From the NCBI GenBank assembly GCA_964387795.1, contig CAYLYP010000019.1:1-47983 (forward strand): a stretch of 47,983 bases of DNA, read 5' to 3'. The DNA is from CAYLYP01 sp964387795 (GTDB lineage: Bacteria > Bacteroidota > Bacteroidia > Bacteroidales > UBA7960). This document shows positions 6,657-16,728 of this stretch, in pieces; within the stretch, counting starts at the first letter, position 1, and each line of letters starts with the position of its first letter. The translations under genes were made by a program, and so were the position numbers. The notes beneath the pieces were generated by a model that had not been told where the DNA came from, made no database searches, and saw nothing but the letters and a program-made list of their open reading frames with translations.

Positions 6657-9623
6657 TTATATAACAACGATTTTAATGCATTCCCCCTGCTTATTTCTTA
6701 AAAAATAAACCCCTGATCTTAGTTTCTTAATATCAAGCCTGGATGCGTTTTTAACATCCATTATTAATGCCCCGTTGATATTGTAGAGCAAAACATCAGA
6801 GGCAGGTCTGATGTTTAAAATATCCCCTGCATTGGGGTTGGGAAAAACCTTGAAGATGGTATCAATAGGTGTAGGTGGTTCAGGTCCTGTTTCAATTTTT
6901 ATTCCCTCCAGGCAGATATTGTTAAATGTGATCCTGTCTCCAAAATCAGCATAAGGATTATTGCAGCCAAACCGCAATCTGATTTTAAAATGTTTATTAT
7001 TGTTAACTGTATCAATACCTGAGAAGTCTATCTTGTATATCGAAAACGTGTTTTCAGTTTCAAAAGAAGAATAAGATAATCCGTCTGTTGTCCATTGACC
7101 TTCTGTTTCAGAGATAGAATAATCAATGAATAATTCATCAACAGCTTCTTCATCTTTTGCAGCAAAACTGAATAAAAGTTTCTTGTAATCAGTTGAGGGG
7201 ACTTTAAATACAATTTCATTTTCACCCCCATTGCCTTTAAAGGGTTGTTTAACCTGGATGCCTCTCATCTCAGAAGCCACATATTGCAGGTTGTTATTGG
7301 CTTCAGGCCTGTAGTTGAGGGGAGTAGGTGCATTTCGTCTTTCAAGGGATGCCTTCCTCCATAATGGATGTCCCTGTGTGAAAGGATAACCTTCGAGAGC
7401 TGAATGATAAAAAATTGATGCACTATCATTTTGCCAATATGTTGGTTCGATGCTCAATAAAGGCTTGTCGTTGGGGATAGAAGTGCCAAAGTACCAGAAA
7501 TAAATGATATCCCTTTCTTCAACTTTTACGAAATGTGCTTTAAGGCTAAAGCTGCCATTGGGTTGAAATGCCAGCAGTGAATCATCTGAAGGGTAAGCTC
7601 CCTCCCAATGGCTAAAAGCATAACCTTTATATGGAATAGCTTCCAGTTCAATAGGGATACCATTAAAATAAAAACCGTTCCAGGGATAAGGATCAGATGA
7701 TACTCCAGGTGTTGTAGAGTTGACGTTTACAGTATTCATTCGGATAAACCCATGTGAGTTATCGGAAACATCAAGCTGAAAAGGTATGCTGTCGCCGAGG
7801 TTAAAGAATTCCCTGAGGTGCCGCCATTGAAAAGAAGGCCGTTGGAATGCAAAGCTCTTCATCACGGATACTTGTTGGTACCATTCGTTCATGGATTCAG
7901 GCCTTTCCCATCGGAGCATGTGTTCCTGCATTTCAGGTTCCAACACCTGCTTCATGGTTTCAATTTCAGATATGAGCCTTTCGGGTAGGAATGCTGTATT
8001 AAGCATATCAGTAAAACGAATGATGAAATCTATCCTGAAATGTTCGTTTTTTAAAAGGTTACGGAACAGGAATGTGCTCCAGTCCGGGTTCTGCCAGTTG
8101 GTGCTTCCTTCCTGTGAGGCATGAACCAGGGTGTTGTGCGAACAGGGATTGTCATACATTCCAAAGCCATAATCCATATCATATAACATCCAGCGCCATC
8201 TGCCATCCTGTCCATAAGTGGCATTGGGTTCATACTGATTGGTGCGCTTTCTGAAATAGTTTAGGTTGTTACCTGGCCAATCAATATCTGCAACATAAAT
8301 ATGGGCAATCTGGAAGTCAATAAAGTTTCTGGTATCAATACGTGTTTGAATATACTGATAGTTGGAGTCTGCTTCAAGGTTATGGTCTTTTATGTATTGC
8401 AGGGTTTCAGTGTAATGAATGCTATCGCCCTCCGATACTATTGAATTCATTTCCATGAAATCAAGCTCTTCGGGTTCAATGTTATACACCCTTTCGATAT
8501 AATGCTTGTCGTATCTTTCCCTTATATTATGGATTCCCCAGTATTCGCCATTAACAAACAAAACAGATGGCTGATAAGCCTGGGTATCGAAGTTCATGTG
8601 CCCAACAATTTTTTGGATTACAGCATCCCTGAACATTGTATAATGGTAATCATTGCCCGAGTTGCGTAATATAAGCCTTTTGTAGGAGCTATAACTTTGG
8701 GACGGGAAGACAGGGTAATTGAACGAGGAGGTTCCATATTCGCTTCTTGCATATAACCTTAATGATTTCATGGGGAACGCCCTTGTCCAGGCTCCATGGA
8801 TACGAATACCCATATTCATATTCAAGTCCGGGTGTAAGGAATCTTTGCTGAAAAAAGCAAGGTGTGCAGGATATTCCCATTCGTCACCACTTCTGTAGTA
8901 GTTGGCAGGCCGGTTGCCTATAGTGGTGTCCTGGGGATTGGCAAGCCTCCAGTTATCAAATTCAACCCCTGCAGTATAAATGCCATTAAAGTAATCAAAG
9001 AAATCATCCTCATTGATGCTTATGTTTATTACAGGCAACTTATATCTGTTCCTTCCTTCAGGACAAACAAAATACACCTGTGTTTCAACCCTGCTGTCTT
9101 CAAAACCTTCCTTGATGCATCTTGCCCTGACAACAGTGCCTTTGAAAACAGGGGTTTCAGGAATATAAAAGGGGTCACTGTGAAATGATGATGAGTGGCA
9201 GGTCATGCTATCAGGCTCAGATGAACGATCGCTAATCTGAATTGCTGATGAATAGATATATGAATTACAGCTACCGGTAAGAAATGGCCCCGGGATCTGT
9301 CCCCTGTAGTAAGGAAAAAAATTCTTATACAAATAGGTGCTGCCTCCCAGATTTTCTTCTAATGGCATTGACCCATCCAGGGTGTAGAGTATTGTTGCAC
9401 CCGGTTCAGGGCTGCTAAGGTTTAATACAAAGCCTGAATTATAAAAACCTCCTTCTTTTGAGAAAACAGGAGGAGCTAAGGTCTCTTTTGTTATCTCAAC
9501 ATCATATTGAAATGATGATTTTTGAGCTAGTGTAGGTTGAATAAAGGGAAATGTGAAGAACCCTGTTATTAACAGAATAGCAAATAAGTTTTTAGAATAT
9601 CGTTTGAAGCTGGCTGTCAGCAT
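6657..9623 (-). CDS. Secreted CotH-kinase-family protein with T9SS sorting domain
   Basis: About 988 residues from ATG 9623; an in-frame GTG lies 24 bp upstream. The signal peptide ends at FIQPTLAQ. A chitobiase/hexosaminidase C-terminal-like domain follows (FVLNLSSPEPGATILYTLDG), then a CotH domain (GIRIHGAWTRAFPMKSLRLY, RNSGNDYHYTMFRDA, NGEYWGIHNIRERYD, DGRWRWMLYDMDYGFG). CotH is an atypical protein kinase in Bacillus spores. Next comes a FHWEGA-type repeat (about 690-740), a beta-rich carbohydrate-binding-like region and finally a type A T9SS C-terminal domain (VFPNPNAGDILNI ... LRSGVYFL). The protein should be exported by Sec, pass through the type IX system and be cell-surface anchored or released. 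Kinase activity here is unproven. The gene is convergent with its left neighbour and has no operon partners. Confidence 0.85.
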   Translation of the reverse strand: MLTASFKRYSKNLFAILLITGFFTFPFIQPTLAQKSSFQYDVEITKETLAPPVFSKEGGFYNSGFVLNLSSPEPGATILYTLDGSMPLEENLGGSTYLYKNFFPYYRGQIPGPFLTGSCNSYIYSSAIQISDRSSEPDSMTCHSSSFHSDPFYIPETPVFKGTVVRARCIKEGFEDSRVETQVYFVCPEGRNRYKLPVINISINEDDFFDYFNGIYTAGVEFDNWRLANPQDTTIGNRPANYYRSGDEWEYPAHLAFFSKDSLHPDLNMNMGIRIHGAWTRAFPMKSLRLYARSEYGTSSFNYPVFPSQSYSSYKRLILRNSGNDYHYTMFRDAVIQKIVGHMNFDTQAYQPSVLFVNGEYWGIHNIRERYDKHYIERVYNIEPEELDFMEMNSIVSEGDSIHYTETLQYIKDHNLEADSNYQYIQTRIDTRNFIDFQIAHIYVADIDWPGNNLNYFRKRTNQYEPNATYGQDGRWRWMLYDMDYGFGMYDNPCSHNTLVHASQEGSTNWQNPDWSTFLFRNLLKNEHFRIDFIIRFTDMLNTAFLPERLISEIETMKQVLEPEMQEHMLRWERPESMNEWYQQVSVMKSFAFQRPSFQWRHLREFFNLGDSIPFQLDVSDNSHGFIRMNTVNVNSTTPGVSSDPYPWNGFYFNGIPIELEAIPYKGYAFSHWEGAYPSDDSLLAFQPNGSFSLKAHFVKVEERDIIYFWYFGTSIPNDKPLLSIEPTYWQNDSASIFYHSALEGYPFTQGHPLWRKASLERRNAPTPLNYRPEANNNLQYVASEMRGIQVKQPFKGNGGENEIVFKVPSTDYKKLLFSFAAKDEEAVDELFIDYSISETEGQWTTDGLSYSSFETENTFSIYKIDFSGIDTVNNNKHFKIRLRFGCNNPYADFGDRITFNNICLEGIKIETGPEPPTPIDTIFKVFPNPNAGDILNIRPASDVLLYNINGALIMDVKNASRLDIKKLRSGVYFLRNKQGECIKIVVI

Positions 9624-9718
9624 AGTGATTTGGTTATATGTGCCCACACGAATAATTCCACAAATGTATGGATAAATAGGTGAATTATGCTTTTGACTGA
9701 GATAAAAAACAATTAAAC

Positions 9719-10123
9719 TTATTCCAATGTTAATTTGTATGAAAGAAAAATGATACAGGCACTAAGCAATAAAAATGCAATATGTAAGCCAGCTATATCC
9801 ATCAGTGTTACCATTTGAACCCCCAGCCAGATTAGGAGCATATAAGCCAGGTATCTTGAATATCTTGCACTGTACATGTGCTTTTTAATAATGAGCAGGC
9901 AGATGTATAAGGGAATCAGCCCAAAAAAAATGATGAGCATGATACCGGGGATAAGAAAGTCAGGGAATAGTTTTATTTTAAAGGCATCCATTGAAAGACC
10001 CATTAAATGCCCGTCAGGGGCAATCAAAAAGCTTATTCCCCCATAAAAGGCACCTATTGAAATAAATAGCAACATAATGAGCAGGAGGGAGGATATTACT
10101 TTTGATTTTATTGATGTTTTCAT
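9719..10123 (-). CDS. Small hypothetical four-helix membrane protein
   Basis: 134 residues with four hydrophobic segments at about 9-32, 52-76, 88-107 and 112-130, separated by short basic loops (KKHMYSARYSRY). I recognise no family motif. It begins with a good ATG and lies upstream of the CotH gene on the same strand, 72 bp away. Real gene likely; function unknown. Confidence 0.55.
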   Translation of the reverse strand: MKTSIKSKVISSLLLIMLLFISIGAFYGGISFLIAPDGHLMGLSMDAFKIKLFPDFLIPGIMLIIFFGLIPLYICLLIIKKHMYSARYSRYLAYMLLIWLGVQMVTLMDIAGLHIAFLLLSACIIFLSYKLTLE

Positions 10124-10226
10124 GGTGTTTAGGTATTGATAGAGTGGGTTTGGGAAAGCTGCTCCATTGTTGCTATAACTGTGTTTTTTTTATCTGATGA
10201 TTTATTTTTCCGGAAAGAACATCAGG

Positions 10227-10610
10227 TCACACATCTACCTTAAAGCCCAGGTTTACCTCATCGGCAGGAATACCTCCCCTTACTCCCCAGTTTTGAAGTG
10301 GAACTTCATTAAGGACGATGAGGATGTTTTCCTTGTCAAAGATCCCGCTGGCTGCAATGTTTTCAGTGATGGTCTTGTAGAGGTTCTTTTTTGTTTCCTT
10401 TGAACGGCCTGTAAACATTGATATCTCAATCAGGACTTTATAAGGTTTTTTCATTTGAAAAAGCTCAGGAAGGTATTCAATGATCCTGATGTTCCTGTCG
10501 TCAGGTAGCAATTGTAATACCCCGGCTACTGAATCCATTACGATATCCCTTAATAAGATTAGCATTGGTCTGTCGATACCTGTTTGTAATTCAATTTTTA
10601 TGGTGGGCAT
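10227..10610 (-). CDS. Tautomerase-superfamily protein (4-OT / MIF-like)
   Basis: 127 residues. MPTIKIEL places Pro2 as the N-terminal catalytic proline after Met removal, as in 4-oxalocrotonate tautomerase. The central LPDDRNIRIIEYLPELF, the strand YKVLIEISMFTGRS and the C-terminal ILIVLNEVPLQNWGVRGG fit the Tautomerase_2 family, with a WG(I/V)RGG motif at the end. Such proteins catalyse keto-enol tautomerisation of small organic acids; the true substrate is not predictable. Single gene, no obvious operon. Confidence 0.82.
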   Translation of the reverse strand: MPTIKIELQTGIDRPMLILLRDIVMDSVAGVLQLLPDDRNIRIIEYLPELFQMKKPYKVLIEISMFTGRSKETKKNLYKTITENIAASGIFDKENILIVLNEVPLQNWGVRGGIPADEVNLGFKVDV

Positions 10611-10849
10611 ATTTTGTTGTTTTATGTTAAAACAGCAGTGGATTTTATTGGGGACAAGATATTATACTTTTTCCCTTTTTGCAATATGTTTGTTGTTTAT
10701 TATTAATCAAAATTAGTCTTAATGCCCTTTTTTTTAATTTAAGCTAAAAGTTTCTGATCCTTGCATAAGTTCAAACATGGCTTTTTAAGCCATAATAAAT
10801 ATTTTCTGTCTTTTGTCGTTGAATGTATTTGAAACGAAAAGAAGCACCC

Positions 10850-11467
10850 TTAATTCAAACTCTTGACTTCTTTTATTTCTTTTTTGATTTCCCTGAATTT
10901 TCCATTATCGTCTACTTTTATGCTTACGGTTGTTATCATTGTTGAGACTATTTCATAGGTATTATTAGTGTATTTTATGGATGAGGTTGAGTCAATCAGT
11001 GTAATCTCTCCAACGTTCTTAATAAATGCGTATGAATTTGGTATGCTATATTCATCGGCTCCACCGCAAGGACTAATTATTAGAAAAAATGAGTCAAGAA
11101 TATTTCCATTACAGTCATAAGAGTATATGTATGGATAAATATCATCACCAATAGCACCAAATATGATTAGGTCATAGGTTTCTTTAGTGTTTACATAGCC
11201 ATAAGCAACATTCATTTCATCTGGAATAAAATCTGAAAAACCCATATAATTATCAAGACTTTCTGTGTTATCAAGCCCACAATGAATTTTAATTGGTGGG
11301 TTATAAATTGGTAGTTTATTTTTAAATTCATTAAAACGAATTTGTTTATCGTTCAATATCGAGTCACTATTATTCTTTGCTTGATTATTTGATGCATTAT
11401 TGTTTATCTTGTTGGTATTAAAACTCATTAAGAATAGTAATCCCAAAAGTAAAATTATCTGTTTCAT
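10850..11467 (-). CDS. Hypothetical secreted protein
   Basis: 205 residues with an N-terminal hydrophobic segment (ILLLGLLFLMSF) and an Asn/Lys/Ser-rich linker. There is no Cys lipobox, so Sec export by a signal peptide or a membrane anchor is likely. Two Cys pairs could form disulfides (IHCGLD; YDCNG ... SPCGG). No known domain recognised. AT-rich codon use like its neighbours to the left of 14.7 kb. Confidence 0.5.
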   Translation of the reverse strand: MKQIILLLGLLFLMSFNTNKINNNASNNQAKNNSDSILNDKQIRFNEFKNKLPIYNPPIKIHCGLDNTESLDNYMGFSDFIPDEMNVAYGYVNTKETYDLIIFGAIGDDIYPYIYSYDCNGNILDSFFLIISPCGGADEYSIPNSYAFIKNVGEITLIDSTSSIKYTNNTYEIVSTMITTVSIKVDDNGKFREIKKEIKEVKSLN

Positions 11468-11903
11468 TATTATTTTATTTTAATTAAAAGTATATCAAAT
11501 TGTGTGGTTATTTCCACATATAATACCCTTTTCACAGAAATCTATCTTATTCATGGTTTCAATTTGTCTTTATAAGAAATTGTTAATTTGCAATATTTTA
11601 TTCATTGTCTGACTGTCAGAAATTTTAGGAAGTGAGGTGCATTGTTACTAAAGTCCCCTTGTGATTTGTGCCATATACTTATTACGGACGACAGCGATTC
11701 TATTTGCTTTTCCCGTCACAAATGTATTAAAAAAGCCTTAAGTTGAATTGTTTTACTGAAATTGTTTTGGGGCTTATAGAATTTTAGAATCAAGGGATAT
11801 GGATTGTTTTTTATTAGTTTTTCAGGTGATTTATTTGCAAACGATGTTTAACCCTAAATCAATTATTAATCATAAATAGTTTCGTTTCAAAGCAATACAA
11901 ATT
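11468..11903. other. AT-rich intergenic region
   Basis: No open frame, repeat or RNA motif that I can support. It includes the upstream region of the minus-strand gene ending at 10850. Confidence 0.5.
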
Positions 11904-11937
11904 AAGAGCACAAAGGTTTATAATCCTTTGTGCTCTT
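11904..11937 (-). terminator. Hairpin terminator after the tandem paralogues
   Basis: A perfect 13-bp stem AAGAGCACAAAGG / CCTTTGTGCTCTT with an 8-nt loop. It lies 110 bp beyond the stop of the minus-strand gene at 12047. The following T tract is weak, so rho-independent termination is inferred from the stem. Confidence 0.6.
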
Positions 11938-12046
11938 ATTGTTTATTTATAGTTTTTGTTAGATTTAAAGTGATGATTGCTGTATTATTATCGGTTTATT
12001 TAGGTTTATTGCCTGTAACCTGCTTCTTCGATATAAGTCATAAAGA

Positions 12047-12697
12047 CTACAGTTGTGATTCAGGTGCATTTAGCTTTATCCCTAATCCAATATTTACGAA
12101 CTCATAAAATTCTAACACCGGACTTGGATCGGGAAGTCTGTTATCTTCCCCAATAATAAAATGAATGCCCAAACCCATTCTTTGTTTTAGAAAAATCTTT
12201 TCAGTAATATCAACCTTAAATCCAAGCCCGATTGAGTTCTCGACCCAAAGAAAGGGGCCATAGTATTTAATTCTGTTAATATACAGGATTTTTTCGTCAG
12301 GGTTATCTCCTGGAATCCAGGGATCAAATGAATATGGGATATACATACTTGTCCTGGTGGTTGAATACTTTAGCTGAAAGTCATAGAACAATAATGGTTT
12401 CAGGCATGTCCAATCAGAAAAAAACTGGTAGTCGTAAAATGCATTAAAGTTGAAGTAATGAATTGGTTTTGTTGGGAATAGCCTTTTATAGTATATGTAA
12501 TCCTGATCATCCGGCTGTCTGATGCTTCCGATATTACATCCCAAGCCAATACCAAATTCACTCCTGCCGAAGTCTTTTGAAAAGGTTGCTGTAAGGTTTT
12601 TTCCTGCCCCGGTTGAATAATAATTCAAATCAATATTCTGGGCATACATATTTGCTGAAAAAACAATTATGAGAATTATAAAAAGGTATTTTTTCAT
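12047..12697 (-). CDS. Outer-membrane beta-barrel-like protein, paralogue 2
   Basis: 216 residues with a 19-residue signal peptide ending ANMYAQ. Alternating aromatic/hydrophobic strands (HYFNFNAFYDYQFF, LLFYDFQLKYSTT, IGLGFKVDITEKIFLKQRMG) and a C-terminus of INIGLGIKL type suggest a small outer-membrane beta-barrel. It is about 78% identical to the product of the gene just upstream (12742-13392), with identical signal peptides and length, so the pair arose by tandem duplication. No domain name recognised; function unknown. It is the last gene before a strong hairpin. Confidence 0.6.
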   Translation of the reverse strand: MKKYLFIILIIVFSANMYAQNIDLNYYSTGAGKNLTATFSKDFGRSEFGIGLGCNIGSIRQPDDQDYIYYKRLFPTKPIHYFNFNAFYDYQFFSDWTCLKPLLFYDFQLKYSTTRTSMYIPYSFDPWIPGDNPDEKILYINRIKYYGPFLWVENSIGLGFKVDITEKIFLKQRMGLGIHFIIGEDNRLPDPSPVLEFYEFVNIGLGIKLNAPESQL

Positions 12698-12741
12698 TGT
12701 CTTATGTTTAAAAAACAGTTTATACTTGTTTTTCTTATTGG

Positions 12742-13392
12742 CTACAGTTGGGGTTCAGGTGTATTTAATTTTATACCCAGTCCAATATTAATAAAGCCAT
12801 AAAACTCCCCTATGGGGTTTGGTCCTGGGAGCCTCTTATCTTCACCAATTAACAGATGAAAGCCCATGCCCATTTTTTGTTTAAGAAAAATCCTTTCAGT
12901 AATATCAACCTTAAATCCAAGCCCGATTGAGTTCTCTGCCCAAAAAAAAGGCCCAAAATATTCTACGACGTTATCGTAAAGAATGTAGTCTTCAGGACTA
13001 TCCCCAGGTATCGTAGGATCATAATCATAAATATCATACATACTTGTCCTGGTTGTTGAATACTTTAGTTGAAAGTCAAAAAACAATAAGGGTTTAAAGC
13101 AATCCCATTTCGATTTAAAATTGTAATCATAATAAGCATTAAAGTTAAGGTAATGAATTGGCTTTGTTGGGAATAGCCTTTTGTAAAAGATGTTATCCTG
13201 ATCATCGGTTTGTTTAATCCTTCCTATATTACATCCCAGACCAATACCAAATTCACTCCTGTCGAAGTCTTTTGAGAACGTTGCTGTAATGTTTTTTCCT
13301 GCCCCGGTTGAATAATAATTCAAACCAATATTCTGGGCATACATATTTGCTGAAAAAACAATTATGAGAATTATAAAAAGGTATTTTTTCAT
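12742..13392 (-). CDS. Outer-membrane beta-barrel-like protein, paralogue 1
   Basis: 216 residues, same length and layout as the downstream paralogue: signal peptide to MYAQ, then beta-rich sequence with aromatic girdles. Differences concentrate in the central loop (about 118-145), expected to be surface-exposed, while strands such as ENSIGLGFKVDITE are kept. The 44-bp gap between the two genes suggests co-transcription. A broken lipoprotein gene ends 55 bp upstream on the same strand. Confidence 0.6.
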   Translation of the reverse strand: MKKYLFIILIIVFSANMYAQNIGLNYYSTGAGKNITATFSKDFDRSEFGIGLGCNIGRIKQTDDQDNIFYKRLFPTKPIHYLNFNAYYDYNFKSKWDCFKPLLFFDFQLKYSTTRTSMYDIYDYDPTIPGDSPEDYILYDNVVEYFGPFFWAENSIGLGFKVDITERIFLKQKMGMGFHLLIGEDKRLPGPNPIGEFYGFINIGLGIKLNTPEPQL

Positions 13393-13447
13393 TGTCTTAT
13401 GTTTTTAAAATAGAGGGCACATAGTGCCCTCTATTGTGGTTTAACTT

Positions 13448-14727
13448 TTATTCCTCTACTCTGCGAAGGTTTAGTTTTGATTTCCAGGAACTGCTCATGT
13501 GTTGCCAGTTATCATAAATCCATTGAAACTTGGTGTAATGTATCTGAATTGTTCCTGGCATCCATGCATACCATTCACTATCATATTTTCTGTTGCCCTT
13601 AAGATAAATTGTTGATCCACAGGCAGTAGCTTTGCCTAGTAGCTTTGGAGACCTATTCCAATCCCGTTCATAGGTATTCCAGAAAACCATGTTTACGTTA
13701 TTTTGTATAACATTAGGTGTCCAGGGATTTGACCAGGGCCTCCAATCTGGTGCATGATCTGACCATTTATGAAGCAAATTCCCTAAATCATTTTGTTTTA
13801 CCTTTGCAATTTCCTTCCAACCTGATGAATTATAAATCCAATGGACTACTCCATCAGAGCAATGCGATATGCCTGGACACAAAACTCTGATTTTCCACCA
13901 ATCCCTGACTCATAACCATAACCATTTTCAATACTATATTCATATGAAGAAAATGATGTTTTTGTTTTAGAGTCTTCTTCAGGTGGGTAAATTGGTACAT
14001 TATTCTTTTGTACATCTGGTGATGCATTATCCATTAAAAACAGTGGATTGGATGTCTTCATTGCAGTTTCTTCACTTAATATTATTTCTTTTAATTCACC
14101 TGTTTGGGTAAAATACCAGGCAACAATATTGTCCTCTATGCTTTCATTATTTCTGCAATCAACTTCAATATTTGGAGAAATAATAGGTTGCTTACCACTG
14201 TCAACATTATCTAAATTTGGAATAAAAATGGCAGGATAATACTTTTCAATCTCAGATGTTTCAGGAATTTCCGGATTGGGATGTACTGGTTTATAGGTTA
14301 AATCTTCTGCTAGTATTTTTAAAGACAAACCTTTGCTTGATAGTTTATTGTTGATAGCATAAAAATATTCAGGTGCTTATTCTTCTAATTCAAGCAAATT
14401 TGCAGTTTGATTTGGTGATGCTTTAGCCATCTCAATTATTTTTTTATTGAAATCAGCGTTTTTAACCAAATCCCTTGTGGCCAGACTTAACTCGTATAGA
14501 TAAGTGTTTATCTTTTCATCATCCAGGTTTTCCGGATTTAAAAGAAGTTTGGTAATATCCTGATTGTTTGGAATGTATGGGATATTATCAAGAGAGTAAT
14601 TTAAAACAGGATTATTCTTAAGACTTAGATTGTTAGTAACAATTTGATCACTTGGTGATCCTTTTTCGCAAGCGTTTAATAAAAAAAAAGTAATTCCTAT
14701 TAAACTTAAAAATTTGATTGTTTTCAT
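13448..14727 (-). pseudogene. Broken lipoprotein gene (one in-frame stop plus one frameshift)
   Basis: Three adjacent frames read as one damaged gene. The first part (14727-14377) begins MKTIKFLSLIGITFFLLNAC with a lipobox Cys20 and ends at TAA 14377-14379. The same frame then continues open past the stop (APEYFYAINNKLSSKG...) to TAG at 13846. The third part, in another frame from about 13882 to 13448, continues with DGVVHWIYNSSGWKEI and a Trp-rich C-terminus. A frameshift close to 13850-13865 joins parts two and three. The intact product would be a lipoprotein of about 425 residues. No family recognised. Sequencing or assembly error is possible, but two independent lesions favour a pseudogene. 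Confidence 0.65.
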
Positions 14728-15480
14728 ATTATTTGTAATTAAATGGAATTAATTCTTTTGCCTACTCTTTCGATTTTCAGCATTTATTTCGGTTACTCTT
14801 TTGATTTTTGTCGATTTTCACTTTCACATTTCTCGACGAGGGGGTAAGCCTGTTTATACCAATTATTTCTGTTATAAATCATATTTTAATTTCAATAAAT
14901 CAAGTAGAAAAGAAACAAAAACCTTTTTGGCTACTTTATAGATTATTAAGGTTGGTTTTCTGTAAATTCATTTAAACTTTTTCTTTCTAATAACACCGCA
15001 CATTAAGTCTTATGATAATAAATGAAAACAAAACATTAGGCATGTATGCTTAAATGTCATACAAAGGATTGAAATACGACAACTAAATTAAATATTAATT
15101 TTATACCAAACAAATATTTTATTAAATAAATTTAACTAAACCATTTGTTTTTTTTAAATTATCAATAATAGGGCAATATCTTTCTTCCTGGAAACCCATA
15201 AAACGCTACTAAAAGCATGGTGAATTATTATTTTAATGAAAAGATAAATGGAACTTAATGTTTGTTATTTGTCATTTGTCGTGATGTTTTTATTTAACAC
15301 GCAAACATTTTTATTTCAATTTATCATGGGTGAAATTAATAGATAGGAGTAGTCCTTTTTTTTATAAACGTTTTGTATATCAGGCTTATTGTATTTTAAG
15401 GAAGTCTTTTTTGTTGTTAGATTAAATCAATTGCTTTTAATGGATTTAGTTTTTCTATTATAAAGTGGTAAAAAGAAACA
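14728..15480. other. Long AT-rich intergenic region
   Basis: No gene seen in about 750 bp. On the minus strand, just upstream of the broken lipoprotein gene, ATCAAAAGAGTA and ATCGAAAGAGTA occur 31 bp apart, which could be regulator sites. At 15267-15283 ATTTGTC-ATTTGTCGTG resembles the ATTTGTCATG boxes found before the lipoprotein gene at 31573. Confidence 0.4.
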
Positions 15481-15503
15481 GGGGCAGTATTAAATACCGC
15501 CCC
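15481..15503 (-). terminator. Terminator of the M29 peptidase gene
   Basis: Read on the minus strand, GGGGCGGTAT-TTA-ATACTGCCCC forms a 10-bp stem (one G-U pair) followed by a T-rich run (TTTCTTTTT). It lies 90 bp past the stop codon at 15594. Confidence 0.75.
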
Positions 15504-15593
15504 TTCTAATTTTGCTATTGATAATATTGATTTCCAAGCTCAAGGAAATTAATATAGAGATATTCGGTTTAAAAACCTTTTTTATCAAAAATC

Positions 15594-16568
15594 TTAGATT
15601 TCGTATCCAATCAATTTGCCTTTTTTCATGATCAATGCATCATCGAAATAAACATCAGGTTCTTTAACAAGTCCGTCGAGGTGGCTGTTTACAGCAATCC
15701 TGCCTCCCATAGTGATGTTGTTTCCGAAGGCAATGTGGATGGTGCCAAATACCTTTTCATCCTCAAGGATCATACCTGTAAGTATGGCTTTGTAGTTGGT
15801 GCCTATCCCAAATTCAGCAACAGCACGTGCATCGCGTCCTGTTTTATCTAAGGTCTCAATAAGTTGTTGGGCTTCTTTTCCACCGGTGATTTCTTCAGCA
15901 TAGCCATTTCTAACTTCAACAACAATGGGTTGTTCAAGCATCCCAATCCCGGCCATGGAGCCATCAATAACAAGCCTTCCGTTCGACTGGTCTTCCCATG
16001 GGGCAAGGTACACTTCACCTGAAGGCAGGTTCCCGCTATCGCCTTTGTTTTTTAATACGCCTGTGCTTGGAAGTATCTTTCTGCCTTTAACGGGCATTGT
16101 GATATCGGTGCCTTTTTCTGTAACAACCCTGATTGTAGAAACGCCTTCCAACATTTTTACAAGGTGCATTGTAAGGTCGATGATTTTATTGTAATCGGCA
16201 CTTAAGCAACGTGCCATGGCGTCTATTGTGATACCAGGCATGGTGCCAACCCTTACGCCTGCCTTTACTGCTTCGCGCCTTGCATCTGTATGCGTCAACG
16301 ATTTGGCTGTGGGACATACAACTACATCCACAAGCTTCATCATCTCTGCTACTGCCTTTGGGGGCTCCTGTCCGTTGATCTCCCTTGACTTTATCTCAAT
16401 CAGCATAGATTCACGACAGAGGCTTTTTCCTGCTTCATGAAGTGCTAGTCCTATCTCATGTTTGTATTCATCGGTAACAATCAACAGGCTCTCATCCCCT
16501 TTAAGGCCCATGCAATCGCGTAAGGCTATAAGGGATGCATTTTCAAGTGCTTTTTTTGTATCGCTCAT
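15594..16568 (-). CDS. M29-family (thermophilic-type) aminopeptidase
   Basis: 324 residues resembling the short form of peptidase family M29, di-metal aminopeptidases that remove N-terminal residues in the cytoplasm. The metal-site motifs are in order: NLPSGEVYLAP (Glu near 182), the conserved AEFGIGTN (Glu near 252), GTIHIAFGNN (His near 280), NSHLDGL (His near 300) and a final Asp-rich PDVYFDD. Members vary in length; 324 is shorter than the roughly 370-410 of AmpS/AmpT but usual for the Bacteroidota group. Single gene with its own terminator, divergent from the isochorismatase-like gene, with a shared 160-bp promoter region. Confidence 0.82.
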   Translation of the reverse strand: MSDTKKALENASLIALRDCMGLKGDESLLIVTDEYKHEIGLALHEAGKSLCRESMLIEIKSREINGQEPPKAVAEMMKLVDVVVCPTAKSLTHTDARREAVKAGVRVGTMPGITIDAMARCLSADYNKIIDLTMHLVKMLEGVSTIRVVTEKGTDITMPVKGRKILPSTGVLKNKGDSGNLPSGEVYLAPWEDQSNGRLVIDGSMAGIGMLEQPIVVEVRNGYAEEITGGKEAQQLIETLDKTGRDARAVAEFGIGTNYKAILTGMILEDEKVFGTIHIAFGNNITMGGRIAVNSHLDGLVKEPDVYFDDALIMKKGKLIGYEI

Positions 16569-16728
16569 TCTTTTTCTGTTTTTTTAATGTGGGGCATTTC
16601 ATAGCCCTTGTATTTTGTATAAATTTGATTCCTTGAAGCAAATATCGCAAGATTTTTTGTTGGAGCATAATTTTTTGGGTTTTTATGTCTTTTGGCTGAT
16701 TTGTTTTAATCATTAAAATTGGATTGTT

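Noticed and set aside
14377..14379. Reassignment of TAA/TAG to an amino acid
   Set aside because: Most genes in the window end at these codons, so the code is standard.
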